Source: Candidatus Izemoplasmatales bacterium (GTDB lineage: Bacteria; Bacillota_I; Bacilli_A; Izemoplasmatales; Hujiaoplasmataceae). From it: 64,000 nt of DNA. Position 1 is the first letter of the stretch. Every line of letters begins with the position of its first letter. Under the pieces are notes generated by a model. It searched no databases. It was not told where the DNA came from and was given only the letters and a program-made list of their open reading frames with translations. Positions 15,038 to 24,115 of this stretch are shown piece after piece. A program made the position numbers and the translations under genes. The DNA lies in contig JAQUZN010000001.1 of assembly GCA_028691315.1 (NCBI GenBank), positions 1 through 64,000 of the forward strand. Reading direction: 5' to 3'.

Positions 15038-17263
15038 ATGGCAAAATTATTTGACTTTGAAACAGAAATGGACCAAGAGCTACAAAGAATTAGTAATAAA
15101 GAGCAGATTCTTGGAAAAACGTTGATGCAGCCTTTTGCAGCTAATAACAGTGGATCAAGAAAGAATATGTTCTGTATCCAAGTAGAACATTCATTACCAC
15201 TATTACATTCTGAAGTACCATTCATACAGACAGGGTATGAAAATAGCTTTGGAGATTATTCATCGTCGATCATTAAAGCAAAAAGTGATTATGAAGTATT
15301 AGGAAAAGTAACAAAGTTTTCTACCAGAGAAAATCATCATTATTACCTATTGATAAGAGATACCAATACAAATGAATTAGGAGTTATTGAACGGGTGTCA
15401 TATAATCACATTACTGAAACTTATGGGTATCTTTATAATAACTCGGCAATTGATATTCTAAAGATTGGTGATACCATCCAACAAGATGACATTATTCGAG
15501 AATCGGAAGCATTTGATGAATATGGGAATCGATGTGATGGAGTGAATCTCTTGACTACTTATGTTGCTATGGAGAAAAATATGGAAGATGGTATTGTCAT
15601 CTCCGAATCAGCATGTAAGAAGTTAGGATCTCCATTAATCAAAAGAGTTACTGTTATCTTTAATGATAATGACTTTCCTTTAAATATTCATGGAAGTAAT
15701 GAGTATTATAAAGCATTTCCAGAGATTGGTGAGGGTATTGAAAGTGGGATTCTGTGTTGTATCAGACGAGATAATACGGATGAAGCTTTATACACACAAT
15801 CTTGGGATAATTTGCAAAGGATTATGACATCCGATGAAAAGATTACAGTAGAGGGTGATAAGATTATTGATATCAATATCTTCACCAATAATCCAGAGAC
15901 TTTAAAAGAAAGATCTTCTTATGAGCAGTTATTGAAATACTATAATGAGAAGCGGAGATTCTTAGAAGATTTTACATCTATGGTTCAAACATGTATGAAT
16001 CAATATGGAACTTCTAGAATGTCGGAGGATTTGCAGAAGTTATATTTCACAAGTTTAAAAGAATTGGATGAGAAGAAATACTTAAGAGATAACAAAGTCT
16101 ATACTGGCACCATTGTTGAATTTATTGTATTAGAGAATAACTATCCTCATATTGGTGATAAATTAAGTAATCGATATGGAGGGAAAGGGGTAATTTCAGA
16201 AATACGTCCAGATGAATTGATGGCTAGAACCGAAACGGGAGAGATTGTTGATCTATATTTTAATCAGGCAACTTGTATCAATCGATTAAACGATGGACAA
16301 TTAAAAGAACAATCCTTATCTATGATATCGAAACGAATCATCAATTTTTTAAATACGAATACGTTAACAGCAGATGAATCTCTAGGTATCATTTTAGATT
16401 TTATTGGGTTTGTTTCCAAAACTCAAGAAGGTGAATTGAGAGATCTGATAGAAATTATGGATGATATAGAAAAAGAATTCTTTGTAAATGCGATTAAGAA
16501 TGATCCATCCATTTATTTATCGATCAAACCTATGACAGAATCCGTTTCATTAGATGACTTAAATGCGATCTACCAAACATTTCCTTGGATTGATCAATAT
16601 GAATTATATTCACCATTACAAGATAGCAATGGCAATTATCGATATATCAAGAGTATGAGAAAAGCTACTTGTGGTTACTTATACATTTATCGTTTAAAAC
16701 AATATGCGGAAGAGAAGTTCTCGGTTACAAACTTATCTGCTACAAATCTTAGAAATGAAAACACAAGATCAAAAGCAAATAAGAATTATCGTGCAACTCA
16801 TCAAAATACACCTATTAGATTTGGTGATATGGAGAGTGGTGATCTTAGTCATCTTGGAATGGAAACATTCGTAGAGGCTTTATTAATCTATTCATTATCC
16901 CCAATTGCTAGAAATGAAATGGAAGACTTATGGACAAGTGATCCGTTTAATATCAATATACAATTAGGACCAGATTGTAAGAATCGATCGGTAGAAATAT
17001 TAAACACTTATTTTAAACAGATTGGTTTGCAATTGATCTTTGAGAAACATGAAAAGAAAATTACATTCCCAATACAGTTTGCTCCATATGTTGAAATTGA
17101 GAAGAAAGATAGATCTGTCATCTCATTTGTAGAAACGGGAGAACAAATTGATCCGGAAAAATATGTGAAAACAATCGATGAGATTAAAGAATTAGATAAA
17201 CGTCGATTAATTAAATTTGCTCCTATCAGATACAAAGATGATGAATGGATCAAGAGGGAGTAA
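15038..17263 (+). CDS. RNA polymerase beta subunit, C-terminal half
   Basis: This 741-residue protein covers the double-psi barrel half of RNAP beta. NMEDGIVISES (181-191) matches the bacterial yNfEDAivISE motif. GDKLSNRYGGKGV (373-385) matches GDKmagRhGnKGV, whose basic residues contact the nascent RNA and active site. GDMESGDLSHLGMETFVEALL (from residue 596) matches the GEMEvwALeAyGA region that binds beta-prime. The N half is a separate gene at 21487. The very C-terminus carries FAPIRY (727-732), the recurrent tag peptide. ATGGAGG precedes the start. As in phiKZ/AR9, the split subunits should assemble into one polymerase. Confidence 0.9.
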   Translation: MAKLFDFETEMDQELQRISNKEQILGKTLMQPFAANNSGSRKNMFCIQVEHSLPLLHSEVPFIQTGYENSFGDYSSSIIKAKSDYEVLGKVTKFSTRENHHYYLLIRDTNTNELGVIERVSYNHITETYGYLYNNSAIDILKIGDTIQQDDIIRESEAFDEYGNRCDGVNLLTTYVAMEKNMEDGIVISESACKKLGSPLIKRVTVIFNDNDFPLNIHGSNEYYKAFPEIGEGIESGILCCIRRDNTDEALYTQSWDNLQRIMTSDEKITVEGDKIIDINIFTNNPETLKERSSYEQLLKYYNEKRRFLEDFTSMVQTCMNQYGTSRMSEDLQKLYFTSLKELDEKKYLRDNKVYTGTIVEFIVLENNYPHIGDKLSNRYGGKGVISEIRPDELMARTETGEIVDLYFNQATCINRLNDGQLKEQSLSMISKRIINFLNTNTLTADESLGIILDFIGFVSKTQEGELRDLIEIMDDIEKEFFVNAIKNDPSIYLSIKPMTESVSLDDLNAIYQTFPWIDQYELYSPLQDSNGNYRYIKSMRKATCGYLYIYRLKQYAEEKFSVTNLSATNLRNENTRSKANKNYRATHQNTPIRFGDMESGDLSHLGMETFVEALLIYSLSPIARNEMEDLWTSDPFNINIQLGPDCKNRSVEILNTYFKQIGLQLIFEKHEKKITFPIQFAPYVEIEKKDRSVISFVETGEQIDPEKYVKTIDEIKELDKRRLIKFAPIRYKDDEWIKRE

Positions 17264-17270
17264 ATAATTA

Positions 17271-17312
17271 ATACCCATATAGCTATATAATAAGGCTATA
17301 TGGGTATATTAT
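17271..17312 (+). terminator. Terminator hairpin overlapping a promoter-like TATATTATA
   Basis: A perfect 13-bp stem ATACCCATATAGC / GCTATATGGGTAT pairs 17271-17283 with 17295-17307. The T run is weak. TATATTATA follows at 17305-17313 but lacks the GATA half, so a promoter here is doubtful. Confidence 0.6.
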
Positions 17313-17332
17313 ATTAAATAAAGAGGTGAAAT

Positions 17333-17671
17333 ATGGCAGGATATAAAATAAAACCAGAAGATTATAAAGTCGTTATAGTAAAAGTATATCTTAATGATAA
17401 ACGGCTTTTAAAGTTTAAAACAATTCAACTGAAAGAAACAGGATTACGTAAAACAGAAGAGATGTTAGCCACTTCTAAAGTATTTAGCTTTTCTTATTTT
17501 AAAGGTTTCTTTAGAAAGAAAGTATGTTTCATGACATTCAAATCAGATGCTGTGAAATATATTTCTATGGAAACAGGTAGAGAACTTTCTTTTAGAGAAT
17601 CATCTTGTTTGAGAGAAAAGATTTATACCAATACGAATTATCTCAGTATAAGAGAAGAAGGTGATGAATAA
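17333..17671 (+). CDS. Unknown 112-residue protein, ligase operon
   Basis: This small basic protein, with several Phe/Lys-rich strands in the middle (FSFSYFKGFFRKKVCFMTF), has no recognised domain. Its stop lies 1 nt before the chosen start of the ligase, so the two are translationally coupled. GAGGTG precedes the start. Function unknown. Confidence 0.65.
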   Translation: MAGYKIKPEDYKVVIVKVYLNDKRLLKFKTIQLKETGLRKTEEMLATSKVFSFSYFKGFFRKKVCFMTFKSDAVKYISMETGRELSFRESSCLREKIYTNTNYLSIREEGDE

Positions 17672-17672
17672 G

Positions 17673-20066
17673 ATGGTTTTGATGGGTGAATGGCCACTAG
17701 ATAAGTTATTATATCTTCCGTGTATTATATTAGATGAACTAGAAGATTATAATGGCTATGATTTTAGTTTTAACGTCGATAAGATTGCTGGTTTGTCTAG
17801 ATTAACAGAATATTTTCTCAGCAAGGGTAATGAACGTTTAAACAAAAGAGAGATTCAAACATTAAAGGAATTGATTGAAATAGGGAATATCACTTATAAT
17901 AATACGGATAGGGATCTCTTACCAATAGAAGATGGAATCTATGATCTTCTATTGGAACTCTATAAAGAATACAATCCAAATTATAGAATTGGGGCTAAGC
18001 CAATGATTATCCAACCTTCATCATCAGATACAATCATTGAAGAGAATCAAAAAATAGAACCAATCAAGTATTTAAGTGATGAAGAAAAGAAGAAGATAGA
18101 TGATATGCTGTTTCCTGAACTTCTTCATAGTGATAAGACGTTTACTAAGAGGGATTTATTATATCAACCAATTAGATTTGAAACTCAAGACCAATATATC
18201 ACAAAGAGATTGAGGAATACATCGCATAATCATCCTAATCTCGTTGGCACCTTGGATAAATGTAAATATGTCTTAGATAAACAAGCAATAGATGCTGAAG
18301 TTTATGATGATCCACGAGTCAAGATCTTAGAGAGAGATTTCTTTCTACCTTTAATTCAAAAAGGTATCATCAATATGCAAGATACTTATGTTATGATTGC
18401 AGAATTAAAGTATGACGGAGTATCTGTTGTAGGAGAAATTGAGAATGGTATGATCACATCAGCTATTACGAGAGGTGATGTAGAAGATTCTATTGCATCA
18501 GATTTAACACCATTGTTTGAAGGTTATGTGTTTCCTAATGCGTTTCATCACGAGATTGAACCATTTGGCATGAAGTTTGAAGCTATTGTGAATTATCGAG
18601 TATTGCAACAGCTCAATAGCATGAGAAGTGAAAAATATATTAATCCAAGAACATGTATTATTGGTTTAACGAATGCTTCTGATGCAAGACAATATCGAGA
18701 TTTAATTACATTGATTCCATTAGCAACTTCATTAGAAGATAAAAATGGAGAACCGATTGATCGATTAGTTGAAATAGAATTTATGAATCGATTCTATACA
18801 AGAGATGAACTATTAAGATTTCAAGTGATCTCTGGCAATTATACAGAACTCATGTTTCAAATCAATCGATTTGTGCAAGAAGCGGAATTTGCAAGAGACT
18901 ATCTTCCTTTTATGTATGATGGCGTGGTATTATCATTCTATGATCCAAAGATCAGAAAGCTATTGGGAAGAGAGAATTCAGTTAATAAGTATTCTATGGC
19001 AATTAAATTCAATGCAGAAAAAAAGAATACGATGTTTTTAGGTTATACCTTTGAAGTGGGGCAGAATGGAGTGATCACTCCGATGATTCATTATCAAGCA
19101 ATTGAGTTTATGGGAGCTAGGCATACAAAATCATCGGGTCATTCTTATGAAAGATTTAAGAACTTAGCTTTGAAAGTGGGGGATATTGTGAGTGTAGAGT
19201 ATCGGCATGATGTTATGCCATATGTATCAGCATTGGATATTCAAAAGAATCGAGATAATCCAAATCCAGTATTTGAATTTCCGATTAAATGTCCGATATG
19301 TGGAACCAGACTGGTGGAATCTGAATCAGGTAAATCTATTTATTGTTCAAATATCAAGTGTAAAGGAAGATCTTATAAGCGTATGGAAAGCACGCTAGGT
19401 AAACTGGGGATAAGAGATTTTGCATATGAGAGCATAAAGCTTCTCGACGTAACTTCCTTAAGACAATTGCTAGAAATGGACGAAAATGACTTAAATATAT
19501 TAGGACCCAATGATAGATTTAATTTATTAAACCAATTAAACCAATTGAAAAGTAAACCAGAATGGGATTATAAGTTAATTGGTGCTCTTGGGTTTTCTAA
19601 TGTTGCATCCAAGACCTTTAAACTGATTTTTAAGCATTATGACTTGTATGAATTTTATCAATGGTTCAGTACAAAGAAAGCTAGTGAGTTATTAGATGAA
19701 CTTACTAGAATTAGAGGAATTGGTTTTAAAACAATTGAAACGATTGATAATGAATTTCCAGTTTTTGTCGATGATATTGTTTATATTATTGAACACTTTA
19801 ACGTGTTGCCATATAAGCATTCTGGAGAGCAAGATTTAAAGAAGATCGTATTTACTGGATTTCGTGATGATGTGCTATCTGATAAATTATCACAATTAGG
19901 ATTTGATGCAAACCCAACAAACTCATTGACGAAAGACACGTTCTTATTAGTAGTACCATCTGAAACTACCAATACTAGTAAGACTCAGAAAGCAATGAAA
20001 TTTGGGGTTAAGATGCTTCCTGTGCAACAGGTGTGGAATATTATTAATTCCGGTCAGGCCCTGTAA
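17673..20066 (+). CDS. ligA: NAD-dependent DNA ligase with N-terminal extension and BRCT
   Basis: It seals nicks using NAD+. The adenylation motif ELKYDGVSVVG places the catalytic lysine at residue 246 (about 115 in typical LigA), so about 130 extra N-terminal residues are present. Then follow the OB fold, a four-cysteine zinc finger (CPICG at 540, CSNIKC near 556), helix-hairpin-helix segments (IRGIGFKTIETI) and a C-terminal BRCT (FTGFRDD...LGFDA). At 797 residues it is longer than the usual ~670. The extension region contains two tag-like peptides, IEPIKY (128-133) and YQPIRF (164-169). GTG 17661 and ATG 17664 are too close to the AGGTGA site, so ATG 17673 was chosen. Confidence 0.9.
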   Translation: MVLMGEWPLDKLLYLPCIILDELEDYNGYDFSFNVDKIAGLSRLTEYFLSKGNERLNKREIQTLKELIEIGNITYNNTDRDLLPIEDGIYDLLLELYKEYNPNYRIGAKPMIIQPSSSDTIIEENQKIEPIKYLSDEEKKKIDDMLFPELLHSDKTFTKRDLLYQPIRFETQDQYITKRLRNTSHNHPNLVGTLDKCKYVLDKQAIDAEVYDDPRVKILERDFFLPLIQKGIINMQDTYVMIAELKYDGVSVVGEIENGMITSAITRGDVEDSIASDLTPLFEGYVFPNAFHHEIEPFGMKFEAIVNYRVLQQLNSMRSEKYINPRTCIIGLTNASDARQYRDLITLIPLATSLEDKNGEPIDRLVEIEFMNRFYTRDELLRFQVISGNYTELMFQINRFVQEAEFARDYLPFMYDGVVLSFYDPKIRKLLGRENSVNKYSMAIKFNAEKKNTMFLGYTFEVGQNGVITPMIHYQAIEFMGARHTKSSGHSYERFKNLALKVGDIVSVEYRHDVMPYVSALDIQKNRDNPNPVFEFPIKCPICGTRLVESESGKSIYCSNIKCKGRSYKRMESTLGKLGIRDFAYESIKLLDVTSLRQLLEMDENDLNILGPNDRFNLLNQLNQLKSKPEWDYKLIGALGFSNVASKTFKLIFKHYDLYEFYQWFSTKKASELLDELTRIRGIGFKTIETIDNEFPVFVDDIVYIIEHFNVLPYKHSGEQDLKKIVFTGFRDDVLSDKLSQLGFDANPTNSLTKDTFLLVVPSETTNTSKTQKAMKFGVKMLPVQQVWNIINSGQAL

Positions 20067-20082
20067 TATTTTACAATTACTC

Positions 20083-20117
20083 AAACTTCAAAGTAATTGT
20101 ATATTATAGGTTTGATA
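20083..20117 (+). promoter_or_regulatory. Putative early/middle promoter (TATATTATA-N5-GATA)
   Basis: TATATTATA (20100-20108), GGTTT, GATA (20114-20117), preceded by AAAGTAATTG, which is similar to the AAAGTAATCG before the copy at 14491. It lies 38 nt before the gene at 20156. Confidence 0.65.
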
Positions 20118-20155
20118 TAGAACCAAATAATACAAATAATAGGAGGATCTAAAAC

Positions 20156-20782
20156 ATGGCAACAGTAGAAATTAAAAATTCAGAACTTTTAAAGGCGGCA
20201 AGACTTGAATTTGACAAACGAGTCGGGGGTCTCGTAAGTGACGAAACAGCAAGAAAAATGTATGAAACATTGTTCATTTCATCAACTGCTTTTTTAGCAG
20301 TTGTAAAAACAACGAAGAATCCGGTAGCTTTGATCGTAGATGATACGGAAGGCAATTTCATCATTGCTGGAGTGGTAGAATATAATGAAGCTCCAGAAAA
20401 AGAAGATGATGTTCTTGGTAACTGGAATTATTACTGGACATTCTCAAAAGATGATCTGCCGGAGAATACAACCATCTACAACATCAAAGATACGCAATCT
20501 CATTCTGTAATTATCCAGACATCTTGGGAGAAGACATCTGCTCGTTTTGAAGGAACGGAAAGTCTGATCAATACTTTCATTATTGCTTTTGATATCTTAA
20601 AAGATTTCTTGTATGAAAATGCAAGAGAAGGAGATACTTATGAGCTGGTATACCCAGGTGTGTTTACAGCAATGGCAGCCATTGAAGATGGAGAGAAAGT
20701 AATCTCTATCACTCCAGATGGACTTCTGAAGAAAATGATTAAGGATGATGCGGCTGTAGAGAAAGAATCTAAGACTGCTTAA
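20156..20782 (+). CDS. Unknown 208-residue protein with strong expression signals
   Basis: This soluble, acidic mixed alpha/beta protein has no recognised motif. It has a consensus promoter-like element, a full AGGAGG site and its own strong terminator, so it is probably expressed abundantly on its own and by read-through to the RNAP beta N gene. The C-terminus is charged (DDAAVEKESKTA), as in some single-strand-binding proteins, but no OB-fold or acidic FF tail is visible. Function unknown. Confidence 0.65.
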   Translation: MATVEIKNSELLKAARLEFDKRVGGLVSDETARKMYETLFISSTAFLAVVKTTKNPVALIVDDTEGNFIIAGVVEYNEAPEKEDDVLGNWNYYWTFSKDDLPENTTIYNIKDTQSHSVIIQTSWEKTSARFEGTESLINTFIIAFDILKDFLYENAREGDTYELVYPGVFTAMAAIEDGEKVISITPDGLLKKMIKDDAAVEKESKTA

Positions 20783-20795
20783 GCTTAATCAAACG

Positions 20796-20836
20796 ATATT
20801 CTGTGTGGGGGCAAAACCTCACGCAGAATATTTTTT
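20796..20836 (+). terminator. Rho-independent terminator
   Basis: ATATTCTG...CAGAATAT with additional GTG/CAC pairs closes a stem of about 12 bp followed by TTTTTT. Confidence 0.85.
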
Positions 20837-20857
20837 CAAATAGGAGGGTTTATTTTT

Positions 20858-21487
20858 ATGATGCAGAGCAAAGCTAAAATAAAAAATAAAATGTATGACG
20901 TCTGCACGTTAGAACAATATACACAAAATCCAAATCAGTATTTGGAAGGTCATACAGCAATTGTTGAAGGTGACCATTTATACCCAGTATTAAACTCAAC
21001 TCAATTCGGACCTGGGGTGAGAGTTAATCGTGGAAGCATTTCATACTTCACTCATCCAAAAGAGGATGATCCAGATTATCAAAAAGAAAATGCGATTGAT
21101 TTTAATGAAGTAAAAGATATTGCATCGATGATTGATCGATTAGAAGCAGTAAAGAAGATAGAAGGTGAAGTATTAACTTCTCCGGATAATATCTTTACGA
21201 CAAAGATACTACCTGGTGATACACCGGAAATGACAGCGTTAAAGACAGCAATCAATAAGAAACAAATAGACCTTGATAAATATAGTTATCGATTTGGTGC
21301 AAATTATAATAACGATAAACGGTTATTGAATAAATCAACTATTTCATTGGGTATGATGAAACGTATTGGGAATGCATTAGATCTAGATATCAGTCTAAAG
21401 ATCAGTGATACTCCAGATGCACCAAATCCAATGGGAGAAGAAATCGAAATTAAATTGACGGGGTATGAGAGTGAAGGAGAATCGTAA
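20858..21487 (+). CDS. Unknown protein upstream of RNAP beta N half
   Basis: This 209-residue acidic protein has a C-terminal segment (ISLGMMKRIGNALDLDISLKI then APNPMGEEI, about 165-200) that resembles the regulator-like helix pair of phage and plasmid HTH proteins followed by a Pro-rich loop. A DNA-binding role is possible but not shown. The last A of its TAA is the first base of the RNAP beta N start (TAATG), so the two are coupled. This makes a polymerase-associated role worth considering. Confidence 0.6.
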   Translation: MMQSKAKIKNKMYDVCTLEQYTQNPNQYLEGHTAIVEGDHLYPVLNSTQFGPGVRVNRGSISYFTHPKEDDPDYQKENAIDFNEVKDIASMIDRLEAVKKIEGEVLTSPDNIFTTKILPGDTPEMTALKTAINKKQIDLDKYSYRFGANYNNDKRLLNKSTISLGMMKRIGNALDLDISLKISDTPDAPNPMGEEIEIKLTGYESEGES

Positions 21488-23208
21488 TGAAAGAAATGAC
21501 ACAAGCTCAGTTTATTCGTCAAATGAATGAAAAAACGAGAGAGAAATTTAATGATTCCCTATTCGAAAGAACTGATCAGGATACGATCAATGAGATAGAA
21601 AAAGTTGTACGTTCCTGTGAAAGAAACAATAAATATTATACCATCAAAGTTCATGATTTTTATACCATTCGAGATTATGATGAAATATATCATCGAATGA
21701 AAACACATGAACTGAATAGAATTAAAAGCAACAATCAAAAGATCAGGAATGAAATCGAAGATCGATATGACACGATACAATTGAAAGATTCTGATATCTT
21801 TTTAATTGTTGTAGTATACCATCTTCGAATCAATACGATAGACGAATTAACAGGAAAATATCCAGAGAAATATTTAGAGGTACTAATTCAAGTACCAAAG
21901 ATTGTTGATAAATATTATATTAGAGTTTTTGGTAATCATTATCTAGCTATTTATCAAATCGTGGATGGTTCTACTTATAATAACTCTCAATCGACATCAA
22001 AGCATCCAAATGTGACATTGAAGACTATGTTTATGGCTACTCGTATTTATCGATATGCGGATACTATTCGACCATTAAAGAGTTGCGGATCAGTAGAACC
22101 AATTTCAATCTTGTATTATGATTCCAGAATCTTCGGTAAACAGGTTCCGGTTATGAAATATCTATTGGCTAAATATGGTTATACAGATGCCACTACAAAG
22201 CTAAAGATTCAAACGATATTGATTAATGACTATGATATCGAAAATCCGGATTACTTGACATTTAAACGACATAATGTCTTTGTATCTGTGCCGAAATATA
22301 TCTTTGCGAATGATGTTGCTACACAGTCTATGGTATATACCATCTTTCATTCGATTGAAAAGTCAACAACATCTGCTGAGATGCATACACAAGACTTTTG
22401 GCTGAGATCTCTTGGGGCTAATTTCAACTCTGATACTGTTGAGAAAGGACTGGAGATCTTAGATTCATTAGAATGTATTTATGATATTTCAACCAAAGAA
22501 TCGATTCATTTGCCGGAAGAAGATAAACAAGATATTTTCCATGTATTTATCTGGATAGTTAGAGAATTTCCAAATCTACGTGGTAAAGATAATCTTGATT
22601 TATCTACAAAGAGAATTCGATTACCGGAATATCAATCAGCAATTTATGGAATGAAGATCGCTCGTAATATTATAAGAACTGGTAATATTGGGAAATCAAT
22701 ACAGATAACAGATCTTGAGAAAGCCGTTTATACGCAACCAGATTTCCTGATTAAGAAAATTACAAAAGATAGTTTAATTAATTACCGAAATTCGGTTAAT
22801 GATTTAGATAGTATGAATGCAATCAAATGGACTTATAAAGGAGTATCTGGTTTGGGTGATGGGTCTTCGATTCCGGATAGTTATCGTAAGGTAGATAAGT
22901 CTTACATTGGTAGATTAGATATGGATGCAGCTCCTTCTACAGATCCAGGGATGAGTGGGACTCTTTGTCCATTGGCAGATATTCAAAATCATTCGTTCTC
23001 AGAATTCTCTGAGCCAAATAATTGGAGAGAAGAAACAGAGCAAATGATGCAAGACTACATGTCATTACGTGGATTAAAAGAGTTAATCACATTCCAAAAA
23101 GAATTGGATATGCCAGTAGAAGAAGAGAAAGAAACGCATCTCGATGAATCAATCAATGCAATGAAGAAGCTATTCAGACCGATATACTTTATAGAAGAAG
23201 GTAAATAA
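21487..23208 (+). CDS. RNA polymerase beta subunit, N-terminal half
   Basis: This 573-residue protein covers the lobe/protrusion half of beta. The diagnostic stretch is YIGRLDMDAAPSTDPGMSG (residues 473-491), which matches the hPShyGriCPieTPEGpniG region of cellular beta with the fork-loop arginine and glycine positions. NAIKWTYKGVSGLG just before it fits the rpoB SalGpGGl segment. Upstream sequence is very divergent. The protein ends with FRPIYF (563-568), the tag peptide also found at the end of the beta C and beta-prime C pieces. It is coupled by TAATG to the preceding gene. Confidence 0.85.
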   Translation: MKEMTQAQFIRQMNEKTREKFNDSLFERTDQDTINEIEKVVRSCERNNKYYTIKVHDFYTIRDYDEIYHRMKTHELNRIKSNNQKIRNEIEDRYDTIQLKDSDIFLIVVVYHLRINTIDELTGKYPEKYLEVLIQVPKIVDKYYIRVFGNHYLAIYQIVDGSTYNNSQSTSKHPNVTLKTMFMATRIYRYADTIRPLKSCGSVEPISILYYDSRIFGKQVPVMKYLLAKYGYTDATTKLKIQTILINDYDIENPDYLTFKRHNVFVSVPKYIFANDVATQSMVYTIFHSIEKSTTSAEMHTQDFWLRSLGANFNSDTVEKGLEILDSLECIYDISTKESIHLPEEDKQDIFHVFIWIVREFPNLRGKDNLDLSTKRIRLPEYQSAIYGMKIARNIIRTGNIGKSIQITDLEKAVYTQPDFLIKKITKDSLINYRNSVNDLDSMNAIKWTYKGVSGLGDGSSIPDSYRKVDKSYIGRLDMDAAPSTDPGMSGTLCPLADIQNHSFSEFSEPNNWREETEQMMQDYMSLRGLKELITFQKELDMPVEEEKETHLDESINAMKKLFRPIYFIEEGK

Positions 23209-23210
23209 TT

Positions 23211-23330
23211 ATGGATATTATCATGACTCTTTTTGTATTTCTAATTATGGTATTGGTAATATCCGCAATGGGTGTTATAACATTAGCCGTTATTAGCACC
23301 ATAACCGATATCGAAGAGGAGAATGGTTAA
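23211..23330 (+). CDS. Tiny single-span membrane protein, 39 residues
   Basis: ATG 23211 follows the RNAP beta stop by 2 nt, with GAAGAAGG in the end of that gene as ribosome site. About 28 residues are hydrophobic (LFVFLIMVLVISAMGVITLAVI), ending in an acidic tail (DIEEENG). It could be a holin-like or accessory membrane peptide. Its TAA overlaps the start of the next mini-gene. Confidence 0.5.
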   Translation: MDIIMTLFVFLIMVLVISAMGVITLAVISTITDIEEENG

Positions 23331-23422
23331 TGTTTGATCTTATGGTATTTGGTGTTCTTATGTTAACCGCATTGATATTAACCCAAGTTTTAATGTGGAA
23401 TGATAATGAAGAGGATGAGTGA
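23330..23422 (+). CDS. Tiny single-span membrane protein, 30 residues
   Basis: The start overlaps the preceding stop (TAATG), with GAGGAG upstream. The product is a hydrophobic helix (MVFGVLMLTALILTQVLMW) followed by an acidic tail (NDNEEDE), the same architecture as the preceding mini-protein. Paired small membrane proteins of this type often act together, but no function can be assigned. Confidence 0.45.
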   Translation: MFDLMVFGVLMLTALILTQVLMWNDNEEDE

Positions 23423-23445
23423 ATGATTGCTCATCCTCTAATCAT
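23411..23445 (+). terminator. Possible terminator hairpin
   Basis: A 9-bp stem GAGGATGAG / CTCATCCTC overlaps the end of the 30-residue gene. The trailing T tract is weak. Confidence 0.5.
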
Positions 23446-23495
23446 TATTTATGATTATTCACACATTAAGATAAAAGATTAAAGGAGGTTTATTT

Positions 23496-23765
23496 ATGAA
23501 TGGAGGTATATTCATGAGAGATCCAAAAATGAAAACGTATCGATACTTTATCTTTTCTAATACACAAAAAAAAGAGAGAGAAGAAATAGAAAAGGAAATA
23601 GGAAGGGTATTTAAACCTGGAATAGTAGCTTATAAAGGGGTCAAACGACAATTTACTGAATTATTGACTGATATCAGTAAATGCCGTTATGCGGACTTCG
23701 AATTAGTTGCAGAAGGATATCTACAAGATATCACATATTCATTACCAACGCATGAAAAGGGGTAA
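23496..23765 (+). CDS. Unknown 89-residue protein
   Basis: This basic protein, MKTYRYFIFSNTQKKEREEIE at the start, has no recognised domain. Two starts are possible: ATG 23496 with AAAGGAGG 6 nt before, and ATG 23514 with GGAGG 8 nt before, the second site lying inside the first reading frame. A CACA-N6-TA element (one mismatch from the late motif) lies upstream near 23463. It is followed closely by a tagged zinc ribbon. Confidence 0.6.
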   Translation: MNGGIFMRDPKMKTYRYFIFSNTQKKEREEIEKEIGRVFKPGIVAYKGVKRQFTELLTDISKCRYADFELVAEGYLQDITYSLPTHEKG

Positions 23766-23770
23766 CGCAT

Positions 23771-24040
23771 ATGTATCAACCAATACGTTATTTAAAAGCA
23801 AATGAATGTCCTATATGCGGTACTCCAACTTTAAATTTAGTCGATATCGACATCGCTATTTATGCTGTGGATGGTACAGGTAAAATGGGAGACCATGTAG
23901 AAGGGTTACAATTCTTTTTACAATGTAGTAAATGTAAGAAGAAATATGAAACAGAGAAGAAAGGTCAATATGTCAGAATTAAGACATCGATTGAAAATGT
24001 TCAATTACATATCGAGGCAAATCCTTTCTATGGCATATAA
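23771..24040 (+). CDS. Zinc-ribbon protein with N-terminal YQPIRY tag
   Basis: This 89-residue protein begins MYQPIRY, the recurrent tag, then carries CPICG at 14-18 and CSKCKKKYE near residue 53, together a four-cysteine zinc ribbon. The architecture (tag, CPxC, about 30 residues, CxxC) matches the gene at 26059. Small ribbons like this often bind nucleic acid or RNAP, but the partner is unknown. It starts 5 nt after the preceding gene. Confidence 0.7.
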   Translation: MYQPIRYLKANECPICGTPTLNLVDIDIAIYAVDGTGKMGDHVEGLQFFLQCSKCKKKYETEKKGQYVRIKTSIENVQLHIEANPFYGI

Positions 24041-24046
24041 TCAATG

Positions 24047-24086
24047 ATATTACTTGATCGCTATATGGGATCAAGTAATATTCTAT
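24047..24086 (+). terminator. Terminator-like hairpin
   Basis: A perfect 13-bp stem ATATTACTTGATC / GATCAAGTAATAT is followed only by TCTATCT, so termination may be inefficient. Confidence 0.6.
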
Positions 24087-24115
24087 CTATAAAATAAATG
24101 GGGAGGAAACTTGAT

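Noticed and set aside
17305-17322. TATATTATA after RNAP beta C as an eighth early-type promoter
   Set aside because: The GATA half is replaced by TAAA and the bases overlap a terminator stem.
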